Of a stretch of 64,000 nt of DNA, positions 1-7,584 are shown one piece after another (within the stretch, counting starts at the first letter, position 1; each line of letters starts with the position of its first letter). The notes under the pieces were generated by a model. It had not been told where the DNA came from. It did no database searches and saw only the letters and a program-made list of their open reading frames with translations. The translations under genes were made by a program, and so were the position numbers. Origin of the DNA: an uncultured Alistipes sp. (GTDB lineage Bacteria; Bacteroidota; Bacteroidia; Bacteroidales; Rikenellaceae); NCBI GenBank assembly GCA_947629705.1, contig CANREN010000007.1, positions 1 through 64,000 on the forward strand. Reading direction: 5' to 3'.

Positions 1-80
1 CGCTACCAACACAACAGACCGTCATCGGGCTTCGGACGGACGGCTGCGCTACCAACACAACAGACCGTCATCGGGCTCGG
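1..80. repeat. Two-copy direct tandem repeat, 46-bp period
   Basis: Positions 1-35 and 47-80 carry the same text (it starts CGCTACCAACACAACAGACC) with a single T missing from the second copy. The copies are separated by a short spacer. The window begins inside the array, so more copies may lie upstream. The second copy ends about 33 bases before the RNase Z start. Confidence 0.85.
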
Positions 81-113
81 ACAAGCACCTGCGCCACCCA
101 AAACATTTTTGCC

Positions 114-1037
114 TTGAGCTTTCGCATCACCATATTGGGTTCTTCGTCGGCCAAACCGACCGTCGACCGACATCCGTCGGCCCAAATCGTCAACGTACAC
201 GAACAGCACTATCTGGTCGATGCGGGCGAAGGCGTGCAACAGCAGCTCCTCCGCGCAGGCATCAACCCGTTGAAGATCCGCGAGGTCTTCATCTCGCACC
301 TCCACGGCGACCACCTGTTCGGATTGTTTCCGCTGCTCTCGACGCTCGGGCTCTACGGCCGCAAGACGGTCCTGTGCATCCATGCGCCGGCCCCGTTCGG
401 CGAGCTGCTCGATCTGCATCTGCGCTACTTCGACCGCGAGCTGCCCTATCCCGTCGAGTGGTGCGAGACCGACACCACGAAACATGCCCTGCTGATGGAA
501 AACCGCACGCTCGAGGTGTGGAGCGTTCCGCTGCGCCACCGCGTGCCGTGCGCCGGGTTCCTCTTCCGCGAAAAGCGCCCGCCGCTCAACGTCGAGAAGT
601 TCAAAATCGAACGATACGGCCTCACGATCGCCCAGATCACGGCAGCCAAACGCGGCGAGGACGTCCGGCTCGACACGGGCGAGGTCATTCCCAATGCGGA
701 ACTGACCTACCGCCCCTACGAACCCCGTTCGTATGCCTATCTGTCGGACACCAATTTCTCGGCCCGGGCAGCGAATCTGTGCCGGGGCGTCGACCTGATG
801 TACCACGAGGCGACCTATGCCGCAGCCGAACGCCGTGCGGCCAAGGAACGCGGCCATTCGACGGCACTCGATGCGGCCAAGGCGGCGCTGAAAGCCGAAG
901 CGGGTCGGCTCGTCATCGGCCACTACTCGTCGCGCTACAAGGACGAACAGCTGCTGGTCGACGAGGCCCGCACGCTCTTTCCGGAAACCTGCGCCGCCGC
1001 AGAACGAACGACTTTCACCATAGAGAAACGACGATGA
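114..1037 (+). CDS. rnz: Ribonuclease Z (tRNA 3' processing endonuclease)
   Basis: This is a metallo-beta-lactamase-fold endonuclease that removes 3' trailers from tRNA precursors in the cytoplasm. The 307-residue length is normal for the short RNase Z form. The zinc motif SHLHGDH is at residues 61-67. Later conserved pieces are YLSDTNF, HEATY and GHYSSRY, which supply the remaining metal ligands. The start is a TTG: it places the family's usual N-terminus (F-x-I-T-I-L-G) right after the initiator, and no ATG is available. The last four bases overlap the next gene as ATGA, so translation is probably coupled. No clear promoter is visible in the 113 bases upstream. Confidence 0.93.
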   Translation: MSFRITILGSSSAKPTVDRHPSAQIVNVHEQHYLVDAGEGVQQQLLRAGINPLKIREVFISHLHGDHLFGLFPLLSTLGLYGRKTVLCIHAPAPFGELLDLHLRYFDRELPYPVEWCETDTTKHALLMENRTLEVWSVPLRHRVPCAGFLFREKRPPLNVEKFKIERYGLTIAQITAAKRGEDVRLDTGEVIPNAELTYRPYEPRSYAYLSDTNFSARAANLCRGVDLMYHEATYAAAERRAAKERGHSTALDAAKAALKAEAGRLVIGHYSSRYKDEQLLVDEARTLFPETCAAAERTTFTIEKRR

Positions 1038-1792
1038 CCAAAGCCGAAATACAACTCGTCCGCACGCTGGCCGACAAACGCGGCCGCACGGAGCACGGAC
1101 TTTTCGTCGCCGAAGGAGCCAAACTCATCGGCGAAATACAGGCGTCGCAGCTGCGCATCCGCAAAATTTTTGCGTTGGAGGGCCTCTTCGACGGCCCTGA
1201 GGTCGAAACGGTCGCGCCGCACGACATGGAACGGCTGTCGCTGCTGAAAACCGCAAGCAACTCGCTGGCACTCGTCGAAATACCGCATCACGCACTGGAA
1301 GTGCGGCGTCTCGGCGACCGGCTGACCCTTGCATTGGACGAGGTGCAGAATCCGGGCAACCTCGGCACCATCATCCGGCTGGCCGACTGGTACGGCATCG
1401 GCGACATCGTCTGCTCGCCCTCGACCGCCGACTGTTTCAACCCGAAGGTCGTGCAGGCGACGATGGGCGCTATCCTGCGTGTCCGGGTACACTACATGCC
1501 GTTAGCCCCGTTTCTGCGCGAAGCTGCGGCGCACGGCCTGCCGCTCTACGGCACGTTCCTCGAAGGGACGAATGTCTACGACGCGGAGCTGACCCCGACG
1601 GGCATCGTCGTGATGGGCAACGAGGGCCGCGGCGTAACGCCCGAAGCCGCCGCAGCGATCACCCGCAAACTTTTCATTCCGCCCTGGCCTGCCGACCGCC
1701 GCACGACCGAATCGCTCAATGTCGCCATGGCGACGGGCATCGTCTGCTCGGAATTCCGGCGCCGGACCGCTTCCAAACCTTTGCAACGATGA
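1034..1792 (+). CDS. SpoU/TrmH family RNA 2'-O-methyltransferase
   Basis: A 252-residue SAM-dependent rRNA/tRNA ribose methyltransferase of the trefoil-knot SPOUT class. The N-terminal third is an RNA-binding, L30e-like substrate domain. The C-terminal catalytic domain shows the three SpoU motifs: NPGNLGTIIR, VMGNEGRGV and SLNVAMATG. The ATG at 1034 overlaps the stop of rnz by four bases (ATGA). This start gives the usual N-terminus and is preferred over reading frames that open earlier inside rnz. The modified nucleotide cannot be told from the sequence; RlmB- and TsnR-like enzymes are both possible. Confidence 0.9.
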   Translation: MTKAEIQLVRTLADKRGRTEHGLFVAEGAKLIGEIQASQLRIRKIFALEGLFDGPEVETVAPHDMERLSLLKTASNSLALVEIPHHALEVRRLGDRLTLALDEVQNPGNLGTIIRLADWYGIGDIVCSPSTADCFNPKVVQATMGAILRVRVHYMPLAPFLREAAAHGLPLYGTFLEGTNVYDAELTPTGIVVMGNEGRGVTPEAAAAITRKLFIPPWPADRRTTESLNVAMATGIVCSEFRRRTASKPLQR

Positions 1793-2754
1793 TGACAACC
1801 GACGATCTGTTCCGCCTGCGCACCGCCGAGGAGTTCGAGGCCGCCGCATTGGAGGTATTCCGCCGACAAGCGGCCGAATGTCCGCCCTATCGCGAATACC
1901 TGTCGCTGATCGGGATAGAACCGATGCGCATCACGCGCGCCGACGAGATTCCGGCCCTGCCCATCGGTCTGTTCAAGACCCGCACGGTCTATTGCGGCGA
2001 TGCGGCCCCCGAAGCGGTCTTCACCTCGTCGGCGACCACGGGCATGACCTCGTCGCGCCACCCGATGCGCTCGCTGGCCCTCTACGAACAGGCGTTCCGC
2101 GCTTCGTTCCGCACGTTCTACGGCGATCCGCGCCGCTGGAGCCTCTATGCCCTGCTGCCCAACTACCTGCGTCGCAAGGGCTCGTCGTTGGTCTACATGG
2201 CCGACCGGCTCATCGCCGACTGCGGTTCGGGCGGTTTTTTCCTAAACAACTATGAAGAGCTGATCACCGCCCTCGAAAACGATCCGAAGCCGAAAATCCT
2301 ATTGGGCGTGAGCTATGCTCTGTGGGATTTGGCGGAGCAGTACGCCCCCGAACTGCGCGAAACGATCGTGATGGAGACGGGCGGCATGAAAGGCCATCGC
2401 GAGGAGATTCCCAAGGAGCAATTTTATAAACTGCTTTGCAATTCTTTCAAAGTCAATGAAATACACTCCGAATACGGCATGGCCGAGCTCACCTCGCAAG
2501 CCTATTCGGCAGGCGGCAACCGATTCCGCTGTCCGCCCTGGATGCGAGTCGTGGCGCGCGACATCAACGACCCCTTCGCCCTGCTTGCGGCCGGTGCACG
2601 CGGCGGGTTGAACATCATCGACCTGACCAACTGGTGGTCGTGCGCGTTCATCCAGACCGAAGATGCCGGACGGGTATTCGCCGACGGCTCGTTCGAAATC
2701 GACGGACGCATCACGGGGGCTGATATCAGAGGATGCAATTTATTGATACAATGA
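1789..2754 (+). CDS. LuxE/PaaK-like acyl-activating (acyl-protein synthetase) family protein
   Basis: A 321-residue protein that resembles the acyl-protein synthetase LuxE and phenylacetate-CoA ligase group of adenylating enzymes. It has a Ser/Thr-rich AMP-binding loop (SSATTGMTSS, about residues 84-93), a later glycine segment (METGGMKGHR), and the core IHSEYGMAEL, which fits the YGxTE-type adenylation motif. It lacks the large C-terminal domain of full acyl-CoA ligases. It overlaps the methyltransferase gene and the Stealth gene by four bases on each side. Its place beside glycan-transfer genes suggests that it activates an acyl or amino acid group for a surface polymer, which is inference. 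Confidence 0.72.
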   Translation: MMTTDDLFRLRTAEEFEAAALEVFRRQAAECPPYREYLSLIGIEPMRITRADEIPALPIGLFKTRTVYCGDAAPEAVFTSSATTGMTSSRHPMRSLALYEQAFRASFRTFYGDPRRWSLYALLPNYLRRKGSSLVYMADRLIADCGSGGFFLNNYEELITALENDPKPKILLGVSYALWDLAEQYAPELRETIVMETGGMKGHREEIPKEQFYKLLCNSFKVNEIHSEYGMAELTSQAYSAGGNRFRCPPWMRVVARDINDPFALLAAGARGGLNIIDLTNWWSCAFIQTEDAGRVFADGSFEIDGRITGADIRGCNLLIQ

Positions 2755-3734
2755 GCGATATAGATTTCATTATCCCTTGGGTCGACGGCAGCGACCCCGC
2801 CTGGCGCCAAGCATTCGCCGCCGCGCGCCACCGCGCAGACGAAGATGCGTCGGAAATCCGCTACCGCGACTGGCGGACGCTCCGCTACTGGTTTCGCAGC
2901 GTGGAGCGGTTCGCTCCGTGGGTGCGGCGCATCCACTTCATCACGTGGGGCCATCTGCCGGAGTGGCTCGCGACCGGCCATCCGCAGCTGCACGTGGTCA
3001 ACCATGCCGACTATCTGCCCGAAGCCTACCGGCCGGCATTCAATTCGAACGTCATCGAGCTCAATATCCACCGCATCGCGGGGTTAGCCGAACAGTTCGT
3101 GCTGTTCAACGACGATACCTTCCTGGGCCGTCCGGCCCGACCGACCGACTTCTTCCGCGACGGACTGCCCCGCGACATGGCCCGCTTGAGCATTCCGGCA
3201 CCGGAACCCATCGCCCATATCATCCTCAACAATCTGATGCTCATCAACGAGCGTTACCGGCCCCATCGGGTCATCGTCCGCCATCCGGCCAAGTGGTTTT
3301 CGCTGCGCTACGGAGCAGGCAACCTGCTGAAAACGCTCCTGCTGCTGCCTTGGTCGCGTTTCCCCGGATTCAGCGACCACCACATGCCGCAAGCCCATTT
3401 GAAAAAGCACTTCGGCAACGCATGGGAACAGTGGGGAAAAGCACTCGACGAAACCTGCCGCCACCCGTTCCGCACGCCGAGCGACCTTTCGCACTGGCTC
3501 GTCCGCTACGATGCGCTGTGTCGGGGCGCGTTCCGCCCCATCGGGTTCGGCGACTGCCGCCAGCTGACGCTGACGGACGACAACGAAGCCGTCTGCCGCG
3601 CCATCGAATCGCAACGTTACCGCATGTTCTGCCTGCACGACAACGAGCGCATCGCCGACTTCGAGGCGGTCAGCCGTCAGCTGTGCGCCGCATTCGAACG
3701 GATGCTGCCCGAAAAATCCGCTTTCGAAAAATGA
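2751..3734 (+). CDS. Stealth-family capsule/exopolysaccharide phosphosugar transferase
   Basis: A 327-residue protein with the ordered conserved regions of the Stealth family, whose known members transfer hexose-1-phosphate in capsule-type polysaccharides. Region 1 is IDFIIPWVDGSDPAW near the N-terminus. Region 2 spans IRYRDWRTLRYWFRSVE and APWVRRIHFITWG. Region 3 holds QFVLFNDDTFLG, and a region-4-like PQAHLKKHF follows. The ATG at 2751 is chosen because it overlaps the previous stop as ATGA, as at the neighbouring junctions; an ATG at 2733 would add six residues. It is cytoplasmic by sequence, with no signal peptide. The acceptor is unknown. Confidence 0.85.
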   Translation: MSDIDFIIPWVDGSDPAWRQAFAAARHRADEDASEIRYRDWRTLRYWFRSVERFAPWVRRIHFITWGHLPEWLATGHPQLHVVNHADYLPEAYRPAFNSNVIELNIHRIAGLAEQFVLFNDDTFLGRPARPTDFFRDGLPRDMARLSIPAPEPIAHIILNNLMLINERYRPHRVIVRHPAKWFSLRYGAGNLLKTLLLLPWSRFPGFSDHHMPQAHLKKHFGNAWEQWGKALDETCRHPFRTPSDLSHWLVRYDALCRGAFRPIGFGDCRQLTLTDDNEAVCRAIESQRYRMFCLHDNERIADFEAVSRQLCAAFERMLPEKSAFEK

Positions 3735-4666
3735 ATACGCCCGGCTTCTCCGTCATCATTCCGCTCTACAACAAGGAGCGCGAAATCGGCGATACGCTGC
3801 GTTCGGTGCTGGCGCAGACGCTGCAGCCGACCGAAATCGTCGTCGTAAACGACGGTTCGACCGACGGCAGTGCCGCCGTCGTCCGCGAAATCGCCGCTGA
3901 AGCCCCGCTCGTGCGGCTCGTCGAACAGCCCAATGGCGGCGAATGCGCCGCCCGCAACCGTGCCATCGCCGAAGCGACGGGCGACTGCATCGCCCTGCTG
4001 GATGCCGACGACCAGTGGCGGCCCGGATTTTTACAAGAGATCGCCGCACTCATCCGTGAATTTCCCGATTGCGGGCTCTACTGCACGGCGTTCGACATCG
4101 TGAGCCGCGAAGGCGAATTTCCGGCCGACTGTCCGGCGGAACGGGGCGTCGTGGCGAATTTCTTCCGCGACTCGGCCCACCGCTATATCGCCATTCCGTC
4201 GGCCAGCTGCATCCCGCGCCGCGTATTCGACGACGTGGGCGGCTTCCCCGAGGGGATGAAAATGGGAGGCGACCTCTACATGTGGATCAAAATCGCCCGC
4301 CGCTATCGGGTCTGCTTCTCGCACGAACGGCTCTGTCGCTATTCGCGCGTGGCGTCGAACCGTTCGGCGGCCGTCTATACGCCCGAACGGACGCCCTATT
4401 CGTTCGAGCAACTCTACGATCCGGCGGCACCCGACGAAGAACGTGAATTCATCGCCCGAGCGGCGCTCGGCAAGGCATTGGTACTCTCGGCGAAGGGCGG
4501 CACGGAGGAGGCCGCGCGCGCCATCCGCACCTTCGGCTACACGAAGACCTATCGCCGCACGCTGCGCAAGGTGCAGGTGCTCAACCGGCTGCCCGTAGGC
4601 TGGCGTGCGCCCGTGCTGAACCTCTACAACGCCATCGCCTGGCGTTTGGCGAAAAAGGGACTTTGA
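3731..4666 (+). CDS. Glycosyltransferase family 2
   Basis: A 311-residue GT-A fold glycosyltransferase. The N-terminal nucleotide-sugar domain begins FSVIIPLYNKEREI, has VVVNDGSTDGS at about residues 37-47, and the metal-binding LLDADDQW (the DXD equivalent). The C-terminal third is basic and has no strong membrane helix. The ATG overlaps the Stealth stop by four bases and is the last gene of the overlapped chain. The two enzymes probably act on the same glycan. Donor and acceptor cannot be deduced. Confidence 0.88.
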   Translation: MNTPGFSVIIPLYNKEREIGDTLRSVLAQTLQPTEIVVVNDGSTDGSAAVVREIAAEAPLVRLVEQPNGGECAARNRAIAEATGDCIALLDADDQWRPGFLQEIAALIREFPDCGLYCTAFDIVSREGEFPADCPAERGVVANFFRDSAHRYIAIPSASCIPRRVFDDVGGFPEGMKMGGDLYMWIKIARRYRVCFSHERLCRYSRVASNRSAAVYTPERTPYSFEQLYDPAAPDEEREFIARAALGKALVLSAKGGTEEAARAIRTFGYTKTYRRTLRKVQVLNRLPVGWRAPVLNLYNAIAWRLAKKGL

Positions 4667-4734
4667 TAAATTTTTTTGGCGATTACCTACGGATTTACAC
4701 CGACGGCGAACAGAAACCGCAAGACCTTGCGGGT

Positions 4735-4772
4735 TCCGGCCGAAGCCCCCGCCAAGCGCGGGGGGGGGGGCA
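4735..4772 (+). repeat. G-tract hairpin repeat, copy 1
   Basis: The text CCGAAGCCCCCGCC, then AAGC, then a run of 11 G (4760-4770) can fold as a C-rich/G-rich hairpin. The same CCGAAGCC(C/T)CCGCC core followed by a G-rich arm recurs at 15063-15096, and inverted at 63208-63241. It lies between the glycosyltransferase and cytidine deaminase genes. The rest of the 248-base gap holds small palindromes (for example CGCGGCTTTGCCGCG) and the promoter at 4885. Confidence 0.75.
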
Positions 4773-4884
4773 GGGGGCAAGTCTGCAAACGCGGCTTTGC
4801 CGCGAGCAACGCGACCGGCAGCGATGCAAACGCATCCGCCAACCCGATTCGGTGCAGAATGGTATGTAATTACCAATTTTTTCC

Positions 4885-4892
4885 TATCTTTG
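4885..4892 (+). promoter_or_regulatory. Bacteroidetes -7 promoter element for cytidine deaminase
   Basis: TATCTTTG matches the TAnnTTTG -7 consensus of Bacteroidetes housekeeping sigma factor. It ends 22 bases before the cytidine deaminase ATG, giving a short leader of about 15 bases. No clean -33 TTTG is seen. Confidence 0.7.
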
Positions 4893-4914
4893 CCTTGATT
4901 AACGTCTATCCGCT

Positions 4915-5370
4915 ATGGAAAAGCAGCTCCGTTTCGATTACGAGCACTATGCGTCGCTCGACGAACTTCCCGAAGCCGACCGCCGATTAGTCGAAGCCGC
5001 CCAAGAGGCCGCGACCCGCGCTCATGCACCCTATTCGCATTTTCGGGTCGGAGCGGCCGCCCGCCTGCGAAGCGGCCGGATCCTGCACGGCAGCAACTTC
5101 GAAAGCGAAGTCTATCCGGCCGGTCTCTGCGCCGAACGCTCGCTGCTCTTCTATGCGCAGGCCAACTACGCCGACGACCCCATCGAGACGCTGGCCATCG
5201 CCTCGGACCCCTCCGAGCGGGAGTGCTATCCCTGCGGCCAATGCCGCCAGGTGATGGTCGATGTCGAACGCCGGCAAGGCGCACCCATGCGGGTCATCAT
5301 GAGCGGCAACGGCTCGGCTTCGGCCGTCGCAACGGCGGCCATGCTCCTGCCGTTTACGTTTATTTTATAA
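4915..5370 (+). CDS. cdd: Cytidine deaminase
   Basis: A 151-residue zinc hydrolase that deaminates cytidine and deoxycytidine to uridine and deoxyuridine in pyrimidine salvage. The zinc and catalytic residues are all present: C72-A-E74 in YPAGLCAERS, and C107 and C110 in PCGQCRQ. The short length fits the small homotetrameric form. It has its own promoter and is followed after 35 bases by the pseudouridine synthase gene. Confidence 0.95.
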   Translation: MEKQLRFDYEHYASLDELPEADRRLVEAAQEAATRAHAPYSHFRVGAAARLRSGRILHGSNFESEVYPAGLCAERSLLFYAQANYADDPIETLAIASDPSERECYPCGQCRQVMVDVERRQGAPMRVIMSGNGSASAVATAAMLLPFTFIL

Positions 5371-5389
5371 AGAGCGACGCAGCCCCCTT

Positions 5390-5398
5390 CCCCCCCCC
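5390..5398. repeat. Homopolymeric C9 tract before the RluA-type gene
   Basis: Nine consecutive C residues end eight bases before the ATG at 5406, in the space where a ribosome would load. A run of this length is prone to slippage. It is one of six G or C runs of 8-11 in this window, all intergenic. Confidence 0.8.
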
Positions 5399-5405
5399 TA
5401 ATAAA

Positions 5406-6113
5406 ATGTTCAGGCCCGACGATATTCTTTACGAAGACAACCACCTGTTGATCGTCAACAAACATTGCGGCGATTTGGTGCAGCCCGATCCGTCGGGCGA
5501 AAGCGCCCTCGAAGAGCAGATCAAGGCATTCATCAAAGCGCGCGACAAGAAACCCGGCGAGGTGTTTCTCGGCGTCGTGCACCGCATCGACCGTCCGGTG
5601 AGCGGAGCGGTATTGTTCGCCAAGACCTCGAAAGCGCTCGTCCGGCTGAACGAAATGATTCGCGAAGGGCGCATCGGCAAACGCTACTGGGCGCTGACCG
5701 AACAGACGCCCGAACCGGAAGCGGGCGAACTGACCCACTACCTGGTGCGCGACGGCCGGACGAACCGTTCGCGGGCACTCGACATGCCGAAACCCGAGGC
5801 CAAATTGGGAATCCTGCGCTATCGCACGCTCGGCCGCTCCACGCACTATACACTGGTCGAAATCGAACTGCTGACGGGCCGCCACCACCAGATCCGCGCC
5901 CAACTCGCGAAAATCGGCTGTCCGATCCGCGGCGATCTGAAATACGGGGCGAAGCGTTCGATCGCCGGAGGAGGCATCTCGCTGCACTCCCGCACGATCG
6001 CATTCGACCATCCCGTCCGGCACGAACCGGTCAAGGCAACGGCACCGGTACCGGCCGACGACAACCTTTGGAACTTTTTTATGAATGGGCCGGAAAAGAC
6101 ACAAACTCATTGA
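5406..6113 (+). CDS. RluA-family pseudouridine synthase
   Basis: A 235-residue synthase that isomerises uridine to pseudouridine in rRNA or tRNA. The catalytic motif HRIDRPVSG is at residues 59-67, with the nucleophilic aspartate at D62. The later LVEIELLTGRHHQIRAQL block and the GDLKYGA motif complete the RluA core. There is no N-terminal S4 domain, so it is the short type. The ATG at 5406 is used because the reading frame opening upstream lies inside cytidine deaminase. The target uridine is not predictable. Confidence 0.88.
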   Translation: MFRPDDILYEDNHLLIVNKHCGDLVQPDPSGESALEEQIKAFIKARDKKPGEVFLGVVHRIDRPVSGAVLFAKTSKALVRLNEMIREGRIGKRYWALTEQTPEPEAGELTHYLVRDGRTNRSRALDMPKPEAKLGILRYRTLGRSTHYTLVEIELLTGRHHQIRAQLAKIGCPIRGDLKYGAKRSIAGGGISLHSRTIAFDHPVRHEPVKATAPVPADDNLWNFFMNGPEKTQTH

Positions 6114-6164
6114 TGGGTCGGAAGAGAGACGAACTTATCGACTGATCGGAAAGAACGCGAACTT

Positions 6165-6614
6165 ATGCGGATATTGATACAACGGGTCGAACGGGCATCG
6201 GTCGCCATCGGCGGCACGGTGCGGTCGCAAATCGGAGCGGGGCTGCTCGTGCTGCTCGGCGTCGGAACGGACGATACGGAGTCCGATGCCGACTTTTTGG
6301 CCGGAAAGTTGGTGCGGCTGCGCATCTTCGACGACGAAGCGGGCGTGATGAACCTCGATGTCCGGCAAACCGGCGGCGAAGTGCTCGTAGTGAGCCAATT
6401 CACGCTGATGGCCTCGACCCGCAAGGGCAACCGGCCGTCGTATATCCAGGCAGCGCCCGAAGCGTTTTCGCGGCCGCTCTACGAACGATTCACGGCCCGC
6501 GTCGCCGAGCTGTTGGGCCGCGAGGTGCCGACGGGCGAATTCGGCGCCGACATGCAGGTGGAATCGGTCAACGACGGGCCGGTTACGATCTGGATGGATT
6601 CGCATGCCTATTGA
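6165..6614 (+). CDS. dtd: D-aminoacyl-tRNA deacylase
   Basis: A 149-residue dimeric proofreading hydrolase that frees D-amino acids, and glycine from tRNA-Ala, from charged tRNA. Both active-site motifs are present: SQFTL at residues 77-81 and the Gly-cisPro loop NDGPVT at 136-141. Length matches the family exactly. In the 51-base gap upstream, a roughly 24-base segment containing TCGGAA and GAACTTAT occurs twice in imperfect tandem. Confidence 0.95.
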   Translation: MRILIQRVERASVAIGGTVRSQIGAGLLVLLGVGTDDTESDADFLAGKLVRLRIFDDEAGVMNLDVRQTGGEVLVVSQFTLMASTRKGNRPSYIQAAPEAFSRPLYERFTARVAELLGREVPTGEFGADMQVESVNDGPVTIWMDSHAY

Positions 6615-6680
6615 ATGAATAAAAAAGCGGTTCATCGGGAGGAGCCGAAAAACTTCCGAAAACCCATGCCTGAATAAAAA

Positions 6681-7577
6681 ATGAAAAATCACACATTGGA
6701 AATCGTATTGAAAGGGCTGAAAGAGTACTTCATCATGTCGATCGGCATGTTCCTCTACTCGTTCGGATGGATCGGATGCGTCCTGCCCGCCCACGGCACG
6801 GGCGGCGGCGCGACGGGTCTCTCATTAGTCATCACGACCGCCCTCAACGAATGGCTCGGCACCTCGATCCAGATCGGCACCATCGCCTTCGTCATCAATG
6901 GCATCCTGCTGATCTTCGCCGGATTCATCGTGGGGTGGAACTTCGGCATCAAAACCGTCTTCTGCGTAATGATGATCTCCGTCGGACTGAACTTCTGGAG
7001 CACCGTGCTGCCGGCCGGCGACTTTCTCCATCTCGAACGCATTCTGGCCGTCATCCTCGGCGGCATTCTGGCCGGCGTGGGCATCGCCCTGTGCTTCTCG
7101 CAGGGCGGATCGACCGGCGGAACGGATATCGTGGCGATGATCATCAACAAATACCGCACGGTCAGCTACGGCAAAATCCTCATCTATTCCGACTTCATCA
7201 TCATCGCTTCGTCGATGCTCGTGGGCTACCATATCGACACGGTGATCTACGGCTACGTGATGACCGCCGTCGCAGGCTACACGGTCGACATGATCATGGC
7301 CGGCAACCAGCAGTCGAGCCAGGTTTTCATCGTTACGCACGACTACGAGAAGATGGCCGATGCCATCGCCAACAACGTCCACCGCGGCGTAACGCTGATC
7401 GACTCCGAAGGCTGGTACTCGAAACAGGCGTCGAAGATCGTCATGGTCGTCTGCCGCAAACGGGAGACGACGATGGTGCTGAAATTCGTGAAAACCGTCG
7501 ATCCGCACGCCTTCATAACCGTCGGCTCCGTGATGGGCGTCTACGGACTGGGATTCCAGACCATCCCCAAAAACTGA
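6681..7577 (+). CDS. YitT family membrane protein (DUF161 plus DUF2179)
   Basis: A 298-residue integral membrane protein. Residues 1-210 contain about five or six hydrophobic helices with the family's glycine signatures HGTGGGATGLS and SQGGSTGGTDIVA. Residues 215-290 form the cytoplasmic DUF2179 domain (SSQVFIVTHDYEKMADAI and later KIVMVVCRKRE). The molecular function of the family is not settled. It is separated from dtd by 66 bases and runs directly into priA after seven bases. Confidence 0.9.
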   Translation: MKNHTLEIVLKGLKEYFIMSIGMFLYSFGWIGCVLPAHGTGGGATGLSLVITTALNEWLGTSIQIGTIAFVINGILLIFAGFIVGWNFGIKTVFCVMMISVGLNFWSTVLPAGDFLHLERILAVILGGILAGVGIALCFSQGGSTGGTDIVAMIINKYRTVSYGKILIYSDFIIIASSMLVGYHIDTVIYGYVMTAVAGYTVDMIMAGNQQSSQVFIVTHDYEKMADAIANNVHRGVTLIDSEGWYSKQASKIVMVVCRKRETTMVLKFVKTVDPHAFITVGSVMGVYGLGFQTIPKN

Positions 7578-7584
7578 CCCCGCC

